From contig CAUZFZ010000117.1 of NCBI GenBank assembly GCA_963579025.1, positions 1 to 33,416 of the forward strand: DNA of 33,416 nucleotides. The letters are read 5' to 3'. This document shows, piece after piece, positions 14,887-22,555 of this stretch. The notes under the pieces are model-generated. The model saw only the letters and a program-made list of their open reading frames with translations, was not told where the DNA came from and did not search any database. This stretch comes from CAUZFZ01 sp963579025 (GTDB lineage Bacteria; Planctomycetota; Planctomycetia; Planctomycetales; Planctomycetaceae). The position numbers and the translations under genes are program-made. The number at the start of each line of letters is the position of its first letter. Positions within the stretch are counted from its first letter, which is position 1.

Positions 14887-15429
14887 ATGGCCACCTTCAA
14901 GCAGATGACGGACTTCTATTCCCAGATTGGCGCGACGGACGTCCAGCACACGGAAAAGGGCTATCTGCCTCATGCGATCGGCGTCCACAACGACCTGAAG
15001 AAGTGGGACTGTGAGGAAGACATCGTCCTGGCTGGCCTGTTTCACTCGATCTACGGAACCGAGAAATTTCAGAAGTTCGCATTGCCGACGGAGCGGCGAA
15101 GTGAAGTCACCGAGCTGATCGGTGAACGGGCCGAGCGGCTCGCGTGGATGAATTGCTTCATCAACCGCACGCACTTCGATCAGGAAATCCACAAGGACGC
15201 GGGCCCCTACCAGATCCGTGATCGGGCCATGGATACGCTGATCGACGTGACCGACGAAGACTTCGACGCGCTCTGCACGATTCATCTGTGTGACTGGTTG
15301 GAGCAGGTGCCGCGTTCGCAGGAATGGAGTTATCGTCGAGCGGCATATCGACGCCTGGCCGATCGCCTGGGTGGCATAGCACTCGAATCGTACGACCGTG
15401 TGTATACGCTGGAACCCGTGGCCTCCTGA
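14887..15429 (+). CDS. DUF6817/HD-like protein
   Basis: A 180-residue soluble protein. The pattern HTEKGYLPHAIGVHNDLKKW, then AGLFHSIYGTEKF about 25 residues later, resembles the DUF6817 family, whose spaced His residues suggest an HD-phosphohydrolase-like metal site. CTIHLCDWLEQVPR follows near the C-terminus. The reaction is unknown. ATG 14887 was chosen because GAGG lies 8 bases upstream; a longer reading from 14824 adds an unlikely basic lead. It starts 171 bases from the divergent fliN gene, so both promoters should lie in that gap. The secreted GH32/43-like gene follows 41 bases downstream on the same strand. Family assignment from memory, moderate confidence. Confidence 0.65.
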   Translation: MATFKQMTDFYSQIGATDVQHTEKGYLPHAIGVHNDLKKWDCEEDIVLAGLFHSIYGTEKFQKFALPTERRSEVTELIGERAERLAWMNCFINRTHFDQEIHKDAGPYQIRDRAMDTLIDVTDEDFDALCTIHLCDWLEQVPRSQEWSYRRAAYRRLADRLGGIALESYDRVYTLEPVAS

Positions 15430-15470
15430 TGCATCGCGAGTCACCTCTCGCAACCGACAAGGGAATACTT

Positions 15471-16859
15471 ATGAAACCTGCTGCCGCGATTCTCTGCGTG
15501 TTATCTCTGGCCGGTCCTCTCAACGCGGACGATCCGACCGACATCGGCGGACGTCTGGAACTGTTCGCCGATGAGTCTCTCATCGGCGAAATGACCGGCG
15601 ACGTCACACAGCACCTGCACAAACCAGAACCGAAGGAAGTCGTGCTGACGACGGATAAGCCCTGGGAAGGAAATACCTGTGCGTACTACACCATCTTTCA
15701 GGACGGTGACCTGTACCGCATGTATTACCGGGGTTCGCATGCGGATCCGAAAACGCGAAAAGGCCAGCACCGCGAAGTCACGTGCTATGCGGAAAGTCGT
15801 GACGGCGTTCACTGGATCAAGCCAGAGCTTGGTCTGTTTGAATGGGACGGTTCGAAGGCGAACAACATAGTCCTCGATGGGCTCGGGACGCACTGCTTTG
15901 TGGCATTCAAGGATGGGAATCCAACCTGTGCCGCTGAAGCGCGGTACAAGGGTATCTCGCGGGGCAACCCGGCTGGTCTGTATGTGTTTCAGTCACCCGA
16001 CGGGATTCGCTGGTCGCTGATCCAGAAAAAGCCCGTCATCACGAAGGGAGCATTCGATTCACAGAACCTGGCGTTCTGGGATCCGCATACGAAGCAGTAC
16101 GTGGACTATCACCGCACGTTTGTGAATGGCGTTCGGGCCATCATGACATGCACGTCACCGGACTTTGTCACATGGACTGAGCCAGTGCTGCTGAAGTATC
16201 CCGCCGGCACTCCGAAACAGCATCTTTATACGAATGCCATCCGACCCTACGAGCGTGCGCCGCACATCCGAATCGGATTTCCGACGCGATACATACCAAA
16301 GGGCAGTCAGGTCGAACCGGTCTTCATGTCGAGCCGCGATGGACTGCACTTCCATCGCTGGACCGAACCCGTCATCCCCATGACAGCTCCGAAAGACCGC
16401 AACGGAAACCGCAGCAACTACATGGCCAATGGACTGGTGCGGCTGCCCGGCAACGATCGCGAATACGCCGTGTACGGCACCGAGGCTTACTACACCGGTC
16501 CGGACAGCCGCCTGCGGCGATTCATGTATCGAATCGATGGTTTCGTTTCGATCCGTAGTGGGTCGTCCGGCGGCGAACTGATCACAAAACCGCTCACGTT
16601 TAGCGGCAACACCCTGTCGCTGAACCTCGCCGTACATCAGGGCGGAAGTGCTCGTGTGGAAATTCAATCGTCTGAAGGCAAACCACTGAAAGGCTTCAGC
16701 CTGAGTGATTCGAAGCGTCTTGCTGGCGATGAGATTTCCGTTTCCGCAGCCTGGGACACAGGTTCCGACGTCAGCGACCTTGCCGGCAAACACGTTCGTC
16801 TCCGATTCGAATTGAAGAACTCGGACCTGTACTCCATTCGTTTTCTCAACCGGGAATAG
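15471..16859 (+). CDS. Secreted glycosidase-like protein (GH32/43 five-bladed propeller type)
   Basis: A 462-residue exported protein. A signal peptide of about 19 residues (MKPAAAILCVLSLAGPLNA) is followed by repeated propeller-like blades: YYTIFQDGDLYRMYYRG, CYAESRDGVHWIKPELGLFE, YVFQSPDGIRWSLIQKKPV, CTSPDFVTWTEPVLLKY and MSSRDGLHFHRWTEPVIP. The repeated S-x-DG-x-x-W pattern is typical of GH32/43 and related planctomycete hydrolases. The last 100 residues look like a beta-sandwich that ends SDLYSIRFLNRE. It probably acts on polysaccharides outside the cytoplasm; catalytic residues could not be assigned, so it may be non-enzymatic. ATG 15471 has AGGGA 6 bases upstream. rarA follows after 28 bases. 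Confidence 0.72.
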   Translation: MKPAAAILCVLSLAGPLNADDPTDIGGRLELFADESLIGEMTGDVTQHLHKPEPKEVVLTTDKPWEGNTCAYYTIFQDGDLYRMYYRGSHADPKTRKGQHREVTCYAESRDGVHWIKPELGLFEWDGSKANNIVLDGLGTHCFVAFKDGNPTCAAEARYKGISRGNPAGLYVFQSPDGIRWSLIQKKPVITKGAFDSQNLAFWDPHTKQYVDYHRTFVNGVRAIMTCTSPDFVTWTEPVLLKYPAGTPKQHLYTNAIRPYERAPHIRIGFPTRYIPKGSQVEPVFMSSRDGLHFHRWTEPVIPMTAPKDRNGNRSNYMANGLVRLPGNDREYAVYGTEAYYTGPDSRLRRFMYRIDGFVSIRSGSSGGELITKPLTFSGNTLSLNLAVHQGGSARVEIQSSEGKPLKGFSLSDSKRLAGDEISVSAAWDTGSDVSDLAGKHVRLRFELKNSDLYSIRFLNRE

Positions 16860-16887
16860 TTTCGGGACATCCTGAAGAGGAGAACGA

Positions 16888-18207
16888 ATGGGGCTCTTTG
16901 ATCGAGTCGAAGCGGACAACCTGGAGGCTGCCAAACCACTGGCCGCTCGCATGCGGCCGCGTACGCTGGATGAATTCGTGGGTCAGCAGCACTTCCTGGG
17001 CGAAGGACAACTGCTGCGGCGCATTCTCGAAGCCGACCGTCTGTCCTCGGTCATCTTTTACGGCCCGCCGGGCACGGGTAAAACGTCTCTGGCCGAAGTC
17101 ATTGCCGGACAGACGAAATCTGTTTTCTCGCGGCTCAACGCGGCGTCCTCCGGAGTCAAAGAGCTGCGAGAATCGCTGGACAAGGCCCGAGACCGGCTGG
17201 CGGCGGACGGTCGGCGAACCGTGCTGTTTATCGACGAACTGCATCACTTCAACCGGACGCAGCAGGACGTGCTTTTGCCGGACGTGGAATCCGGCGTCGT
17301 GCGACTGATTGGCGCCACAACAGCGAATCCGTTCTTCTCGCTGGTGTCACCGCTGGTCAGTCGCAGCCAGGTCTTCGAGTTTAAAGCCGTGGAACCTGCG
17401 GACGTGCGAGGTGTGCTGGTACGCGCATTGTCGGACTCAGATCGAGGACTGGCTCAGCTCGATGTGACGGCGACCGACGAAGCGCTCGACTTTCTGGCCG
17501 AAGTCTCGGACGGCGATGTACGACGAGCACTCACTGCATTGGAGATTGGAGCTCGTTCGGCTCCCGATGGAAAAATCGACCTGGATGTGGCTCAGCAGTC
17601 GATTCAGAAGAAGGCCGTTCGATACGACGACGACGTCCACTACGACGCAGCCAGTGCACTGATCAAGAGCATGCGAGGCAGCGATCCGGATGCGGCCGTG
17701 TACTGGCTCGGCCGAATGCTGGAAGCCGGGGAAGACCCGCGCTTTCTGGCGCGACGGATTGTGATTGCGGCGTCGGAAGACGTCGGCAATGCGGACCCCC
17801 AGGCTCTGGTGATCGCGAACGCCGCCGCGCAGGCAACGTTGTTCGTCGGGATGCCCGAATGCCGGATCATCCTCTCGCAGGCCGCCATCTACGTCGCGCT
17901 GGCGCCCAAGTCGAACGCTGCGTACGTCGCCATCAACGAGGCCATGCAGGATGTGCGCGAACGACGCGTGCTGCCGGTCCCCACACACCTGCAGGACGGA
18001 CACTACAAAGGTGCAGAAACGCTTGGTCACGGAGTGGGTTATCAGTACGCGCACGAGTCGAAAGACGGCTGGGTCGATCAGGATTATCTGGGGATCGAGA
18101 GATCGTATTACCGTCCGGTCGATCGAGGATTCGAGGCCGAGTTGAAACAGCGACTGGACGAATTCAAGAGTCGCCGCTCTCGTCGGCCGGAAGAACCTGG
18201 CAGTTGA
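16888..18207 (+). CDS. rarA: Replication-associated recombination protein A (RarA/MgsA, AAA+ ATPase)
   Basis: A 439-residue AAA+ ATPase. It starts MGLFDRVEADN and has ARMRPRTLDEFVGQQHFLG, Walker A GPPGTGKTS (59-67), Walker B LFIDELHHFNRTQQD (112-126), sensor 1 GATTANPFF (138-146) and sensor 2 in DGDVRRALTALE. The C-terminal RarA region follows: DPDAAVYWLGRMLEAGEDPRFLARR, ASEDVGNADPQAL and PTHLQDGHYKGA. RarA acts at stalled replication forks with single-strand-binding protein and clamp-loader-like activity. A strong ribosome binding site (GAGGAG) precedes the ATG. The two flanking plus-strand genes are unrelated to repair. Confidence 0.95.
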   Translation: MGLFDRVEADNLEAAKPLAARMRPRTLDEFVGQQHFLGEGQLLRRILEADRLSSVIFYGPPGTGKTSLAEVIAGQTKSVFSRLNAASSGVKELRESLDKARDRLAADGRRTVLFIDELHHFNRTQQDVLLPDVESGVVRLIGATTANPFFSLVSPLVSRSQVFEFKAVEPADVRGVLVRALSDSDRGLAQLDVTATDEALDFLAEVSDGDVRRALTALEIGARSAPDGKIDLDVAQQSIQKKAVRYDDDVHYDAASALIKSMRGSDPDAAVYWLGRMLEAGEDPRFLARRIVIAASEDVGNADPQALVIANAAAQATLFVGMPECRIILSQAAIYVALAPKSNAAYVAINEAMQDVRERRVLPVPTHLQDGHYKGAETLGHGVGYQYAHESKDGWVDQDYLGIERSYYRPVDRGFEAELKQRLDEFKSRRSRRPEEPGS

Positions 18208-18299
18208 AGCGTTGGGTCGATCGGGCAGAAAGATGCCGGTTAGGAAGATAACATTGCGGACTGGTCCCACAGCCTGTTCTCACTTTCGGAGCCTGCACG

Positions 18300-19646
18300 A
18301 TGACGACCCACACATCACGACGAGAATTTCTGACCCGCGGTGCTGGTTTGGGCGCCGTGGCACTGGGTTGCCCGGCAGTCCTGCGATCGGCTTCCGGTGA
18401 AAAGAAACTCAACCTTGCCTTCATTGGAGTCGGCGGACGTGGTGGATCAAACATCCGCACGATCACACGCGATCCCAACGTCAACGTGGTCGCACTGTGT
18501 GATGTGAATTCGCAGAGCCTCGACCTGCAGAGCAAGGCGTTTCCGAAAGCTCGTCGTTATGCCGATTTCCGCAAGCTGTATGAAGACGTGCGGGATGTCG
18601 ATGCCGTGGTCGTCAGCACGTGCGAGCACACGCACGCCTACGCAACTCTGCCTGCACTGCAGGCCGGCAAGCACGTCTACTGCGAGAAGCCGCTGACGTA
18701 CAACGTGCAGGAAGCCCGCATCATCACTGAAGCCGCGGCCAAAGCCGGCACGGTGACGCAGATGGGGACGCAGATTCACGGCATGCCCAATTACCGTCGC
18801 GTCGTCGAGCTGATTCAGTCGGGAGCGATCGGTGACGTCTCGGAAGTCCATGTGTGGGTTTCCCGTGCCTGGGGACGCCAGAGCGCGGCCGATGCCCAGG
18901 CCAACAAGGACATCGTCTCGGCCAGAGAGCGGCCGATGGAAACCGTCCAGCCACCGGATTATCTCGACTGGGACCTGTGGATTGGTCCCGCTCCGTACCG
19001 ACCTTTTCATCCCGTGTATTTCCCGGGTCCCAAGTGGTACCGCTGGTGGGACTTCGGCAACGGGACGATGTCCGACCTGGGCAGTCACTGGATCGATCTG
19101 CCGTTCTGGGCACTCAAGCTGGACACACCGCTGACGATCGAAGCCGACGGACCAAAACCGCACGCCGAGATCGCTCCAGCTTCCATGATGGCAACCTACG
19201 AGTACGGCAAGCGTGGAGATCTGCCGCCGTGCAAAGTGTCGTGGTATCAGGGCACGTATCGCCCGAAGATCTGGAACGAAGGCGGCATTCCGCAGTTCCG
19301 CAGCGGTGTGCTGTTCATCGGCAGCAAGGGCATGCTGCTGTCCGACTACGGCAAGCATGTGCTGCTGCCCGAGGACGACTTCCGAGACTTCAAACGCCCG
19401 GAACAGTTCATCGGGAATTCTCCGGGCCATCATCAGGAATGGTTGAACGCCATTCGTACCGGCGAACCAACGGGCAGTCCGTTCAGCTATGCCGGACCGT
19501 TGACCGAAGCGAATCATCTGGGCAACGTCGCGTATCGGGCGGGTAAGAAGCTGGAGTGGGACACGAAGAACATGCGCGCGACGAATTGTCCCGAGGCCGA
19601 TCAGTTCCTGTCCCGCCAGCCGCGAGCCGGCTGGTCGCTCGGTTAG
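18300..19646 (+). CDS. Tat-exported Gfo/Idh/MocA family oxidoreductase
   Basis: A 448-residue NAD(P)-dependent oxidoreductase with a twin-arginine signal (SRREFLTRGAGLGAVALG, Arg7-Arg8), hence predicted to be exported folded. The Rossmann motif GVGGRGGSN follows at about 44, then VALCDVNS and the catalytic-region motif EKPLTYNV. The C-terminal substrate domain has WRWWDFGNGTMSDLGSHWIDLPFW-like text (GTMSDLGSHWIDLPFW). The closing GEPTGSPFSYAGPLTEANHLGNVAYR is typical of the large planctomycete/Bacteroidetes exported subgroup that probably oxidises sugars or their derivatives. The substrate is unknown. ATG 18300 begins the Tat signal; no strong ribosome binding site is seen. It lies 92 bases after rarA. 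Confidence 0.9.
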   Translation: MTTHTSRREFLTRGAGLGAVALGCPAVLRSASGEKKLNLAFIGVGGRGGSNIRTITRDPNVNVVALCDVNSQSLDLQSKAFPKARRYADFRKLYEDVRDVDAVVVSTCEHTHAYATLPALQAGKHVYCEKPLTYNVQEARIITEAAAKAGTVTQMGTQIHGMPNYRRVVELIQSGAIGDVSEVHVWVSRAWGRQSAADAQANKDIVSARERPMETVQPPDYLDWDLWIGPAPYRPFHPVYFPGPKWYRWWDFGNGTMSDLGSHWIDLPFWALKLDTPLTIEADGPKPHAEIAPASMMATYEYGKRGDLPPCKVSWYQGTYRPKIWNEGGIPQFRSGVLFIGSKGMLLSDYGKHVLLPEDDFRDFKRPEQFIGNSPGHHQEWLNAIRTGEPTGSPFSYAGPLTEANHLGNVAYRAGKKLEWDTKNMRATNCPEADQFLSRQPRAGWSLG

Positions 19647-20197
19647 CTGGGCCAACGCTGTCCCACGTTCTGAACGGATCCCGGATTTCAGCCGCGGAAC
19701 GGTGGCGGCATATTGCCCCTGGCGTAACTCCCCAAATGGAGTGTCGTCATCAACCCCACCTGACCGGGATGCTATTTCGGCGCCGCTGCCCAAGGCCCGG
19801 ACAGCCCTTGGACGGAGTCCCAACCGACGGCTTTTTCGACGGACTGCTAATGCAGATGTCATCCCCATAATCGAGGTCAGAGCCTCAACAGGTTCGCGCA
19901 TTCTGACGATTGCAGCGATGAACAGGAGATTCTCTGGAATTCTCCCCGCGGGCATCCGCGTATGCCCTGGTTCGACTGCTGACTCGCACCGCGTCCGTTC
20001 GATGATTCCGTTAATCGAAGCATTCTGGCAACAGCTACGGAGACGAAACGTCGCCTCATCCTCAGTGGGCCTGCCGACTTTGCGTTTAATTCCGACTATA
20101 GGGCGTGGGATCAGAGGCGCGAGGTTGGGCGAAAACGTGTGAGTGATCGCACGTCCGTTTTACACAGGCCACTGCCGGATACAAGTAACGGAAGGCG
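19647..20197. other. 550-base intergenic region, no convincing gene
   Basis: A plus-strand frame of about 146 codons crosses this gap (start near 19702) but has the Ser/Arg/Pro-rich composition of random high-GC sequence and no family signature; the opposite strand gives only an overrun of an antisense frame. A small hairpin ACTCC/GGAGT is near 19728-19743. The promoter of the RND-type transporter gene should be at the right end. Nothing else is seen. Confidence 0.55.
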
Positions 20198-22489
20198 ATG
20201 ATTTTGATTTCAGGTTTCTATCAGCGCCACAGTCGCCTCATTGTGGTCGGGATGTTCGTCTCGCTGGCCGTGCTCACCCCACTCGCCGAGACAATTCCGC
20301 CAAACAACAACACGGAAACGTGGCTGTCGCCCGATACCGACGTCCGCCGAGTCTACGACGAATACCGTGCGCATTTCGGCGGTGAGGAGCTGATACTCGT
20401 CGGAATTGAACGCGACAGGCACTCTGATGAGTTCGTCGAAGCACTGTGCCGCAGACTCGAACGCCTCGACACAGTTCGACAGACGTGGTCTCCACAACGC
20501 CTCACGAAGGTGATGGTCGAATTCGGTCTCTCCGCGGACGAGATTACCAAGCGACTCAAACGCACTTCCATCTCGCGAGACGGGCGTCTTGCCGGAGTCG
20601 TCGTGCTGCTGACCGACGCGGGACTGGAAGACCGTGCCGCGACAATGCAGGGCGTTTACGACGTCCTGGACCGCTCTCAACTTACAGCCGATCAACGACG
20701 TCTCACGGGAGCCCCGGTCATCGTCGCGGAGCTGAACCGGCTCGGCGGGCGCAAGGCCAACAAGATATATTTTATCTTCACGATCGGAATCTGCCTGAGC
20801 CTGCTGTGGTACTGGATACGCGAGTTCAAAACCGCATTCCTGATCCTCGTTGAGACAATCTGGGCATTCCAACTGACATTGGCGGTGGTCAAGCTGACCG
20901 GCGGAGAGATGAACTTCATCCTCGGCTCGTTACCGGTCATGGTGATGGTCTTCACGATGGCAATCGCGATTCACTTTCTGCATCACTTTGCGGCCAGCAT
21001 GCAGTCGGGTGACCCGATCGGAAAAACTCTGAGCGAAATCCTATGGCCCTGTGCCCTGGCGACCGTCACGACAGCGATCGGGCTGGCTTCATTGAGCATC
21101 AGTGAGATTCCACCAGTGCAGCAGTTCGGAATCGCGACCGCCGGAGGCACACTGGCTGCGTTTGTCGCCGGCATCGGGATTACGCCGGCCATACTCACAC
21201 TCTGCCCGCCAGTGCATTTTCGTCATGCATCGTGGCATAAACTTTTTCGCCATCTTTCTGCACAACTCTACGTCAAACGGAAACGCACAACGGCACTGCT
21301 CTGCGGACTCGTGGCCTACTGTGGCTGCGGTCTGTACTGGGTGCGTGCGGAGTTCCAGCCGCTCAACTTCCTGCCCGCCAGTTCGACGGTACTGCAGGAC
21401 ACGCAATACCTCTCGCGGGAGATGGCCCCGACGGACTCCATAGAAGTCATCGTCGACTTCGGCACACGGCAGCGATCGCGTCTTGAGCAAGTCCGCATTG
21501 TCCGTGAGTTCGAACGCACATTGAATGACATTCCGGATGTCCCGGCCGTGACATCCGGCGCTTCATTTCTGCCTGATCCACTGCCGCAGGACCTGGCCGG
21601 CCTGGCGGCGCTCAACATCAGCGACGCCAACAACTACGTCGCAGACGGTGGTTTCAAGTGGCGTGTGTCAGCCCGGATCGAGCCTAAAGGAGGCGTCACG
21701 CGGCAGGACCTCTTCGAGGCAATTCAGGCGAGATCGGAGTCGGTTGCTTCGCGACACGATGTGTCTGTTGTGTGTACTGGAATCTCGCCGCTGATCGAGC
21801 GAGCTCAGGCCGACATCTTTACCGGATTCTGGAAAAGCGTTGTCTCCGCCTTTTGCCTGATTACCGTGATCATGATTATCTCACTGTGGTCATTCCAGGC
21901 GGGTGCGGTCGCGATGCTGCCCAACATCACACCAATTCTTCTGGTGTTCGGTGTACTGGGCTGGCTGGGCATTGCCACGGACATCGGAACAATGATGACC
22001 GGAAGTATCGCCCTGGGGATCGCGGTCGACGGAACCTTCCATTTCCTCACGCGCTACCGTCGGCTCTTCAATGAGACGGGGAACTCTGTGTATGCGACGC
22101 GGGTCGCACTTGAAAAAACGGGTCCGCCGATCGTGCATGCAACACTCATCACGGGCATCGGCATGCTGGCACTGGCTTTAAGCAACTTTGGTCCTACCGT
22201 CCGCTTCGGTCTTCTGATGACGACGTCGCTCGCAGTCGCCCTGATTGGCGACCTGATCCTGTTGCCCTGTCTGCTCTACCTGCGTCCGCGGTCCCGCAAG
22301 GCCCCCCGACGCGCCGGTGACCAACCGCAGACTGACCAGCAACCACTGAATGACCGTGAGACGTTGTTCGAAACGTCAGCCGCCGAAACGATTGACGAAT
22401 CGGCCGCCAGACTGCCTCCACGACGGCCGCACGTCATGCGCCCGAAAAAACAGGCCCCCTTCGTCCCCGGAAACTCCGACATCGAATGA
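20198..22489 (+). CDS. RND superfamily (MMPL/HAE3-type) transporter
   Basis: A 763-residue membrane protein with the RND two-half layout. Membrane helix 1 (about 12-30) is followed by a large outer loop (about 32-183) and five helices (about 190-340), including MNFILGSLPVMVMVFTMAIAIHFLHHF. A seventh helix (about 367-385), a second outer loop and five more helices follow, the last group containing MMTGSIALGIAVDGTFHFLTRYR. The pairing of GxxxDxxxF-like helix-4 and helix-10 segments fits proton-driven lipid or hydrophobe export. The C-terminal tail (about 705-763) is hydrophilic and basic. ATG 20198 follows a GGAAGG tract at short spacing. It is convergent with the uvrA-like gene. The substrate is unknown; a role in lipid or hopanoid traffic is possible but not shown. 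Confidence 0.85.
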   Translation: MILISGFYQRHSRLIVVGMFVSLAVLTPLAETIPPNNNTETWLSPDTDVRRVYDEYRAHFGGEELILVGIERDRHSDEFVEALCRRLERLDTVRQTWSPQRLTKVMVEFGLSADEITKRLKRTSISRDGRLAGVVVLLTDAGLEDRAATMQGVYDVLDRSQLTADQRRLTGAPVIVAELNRLGGRKANKIYFIFTIGICLSLLWYWIREFKTAFLILVETIWAFQLTLAVVKLTGGEMNFILGSLPVMVMVFTMAIAIHFLHHFAASMQSGDPIGKTLSEILWPCALATVTTAIGLASLSISEIPPVQQFGIATAGGTLAAFVAGIGITPAILTLCPPVHFRHASWHKLFRHLSAQLYVKRKRTTALLCGLVAYCGCGLYWVRAEFQPLNFLPASSTVLQDTQYLSREMAPTDSIEVIVDFGTRQRSRLEQVRIVREFERTLNDIPDVPAVTSGASFLPDPLPQDLAGLAALNISDANNYVADGGFKWRVSARIEPKGGVTRQDLFEAIQARSESVASRHDVSVVCTGISPLIERAQADIFTGFWKSVVSAFCLITVIMIISLWSFQAGAVAMLPNITPILLVFGVLGWLGIATDIGTMMTGSIALGIAVDGTFHFLTRYRRLFNETGNSVYATRVALEKTGPPIVHATLITGIGMLALALSNFGPTVRFGLLMTTSLAVALIGDLILLPCLLYLRPRSRKAPRRAGDQPQTDQQPLNDRETLFETSAAETIDESAARLPPRRPHVMRPKKQAPFVPGNSDIE

Positions 22490-22555
22490 CAGAACATCCG
22501 GCAAGCACCAATGCGGCCTGGACGTTTCTATTCGAGTGATTCGTGTTTTTCGTGG

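Noticed and set aside
14770..15453. Minus-strand open frame of 227 codons
   Set aside because: Antisense to the DUF6817-like gene, which has a good ribosome binding site and a coherent family pattern.
18447..19955. Minus-strand open frame of 502 codons
   Set aside because: Antisense to the Tat-exported oxidoreductase, Arg-rich, no recognisable domain; a codon-bias artefact.
19702..20142. Plus-strand open frame of 146 codons in the 550-base gap
   Set aside because: Ser/Arg/Pro-rich random composition, no signature, no ribosome binding site.
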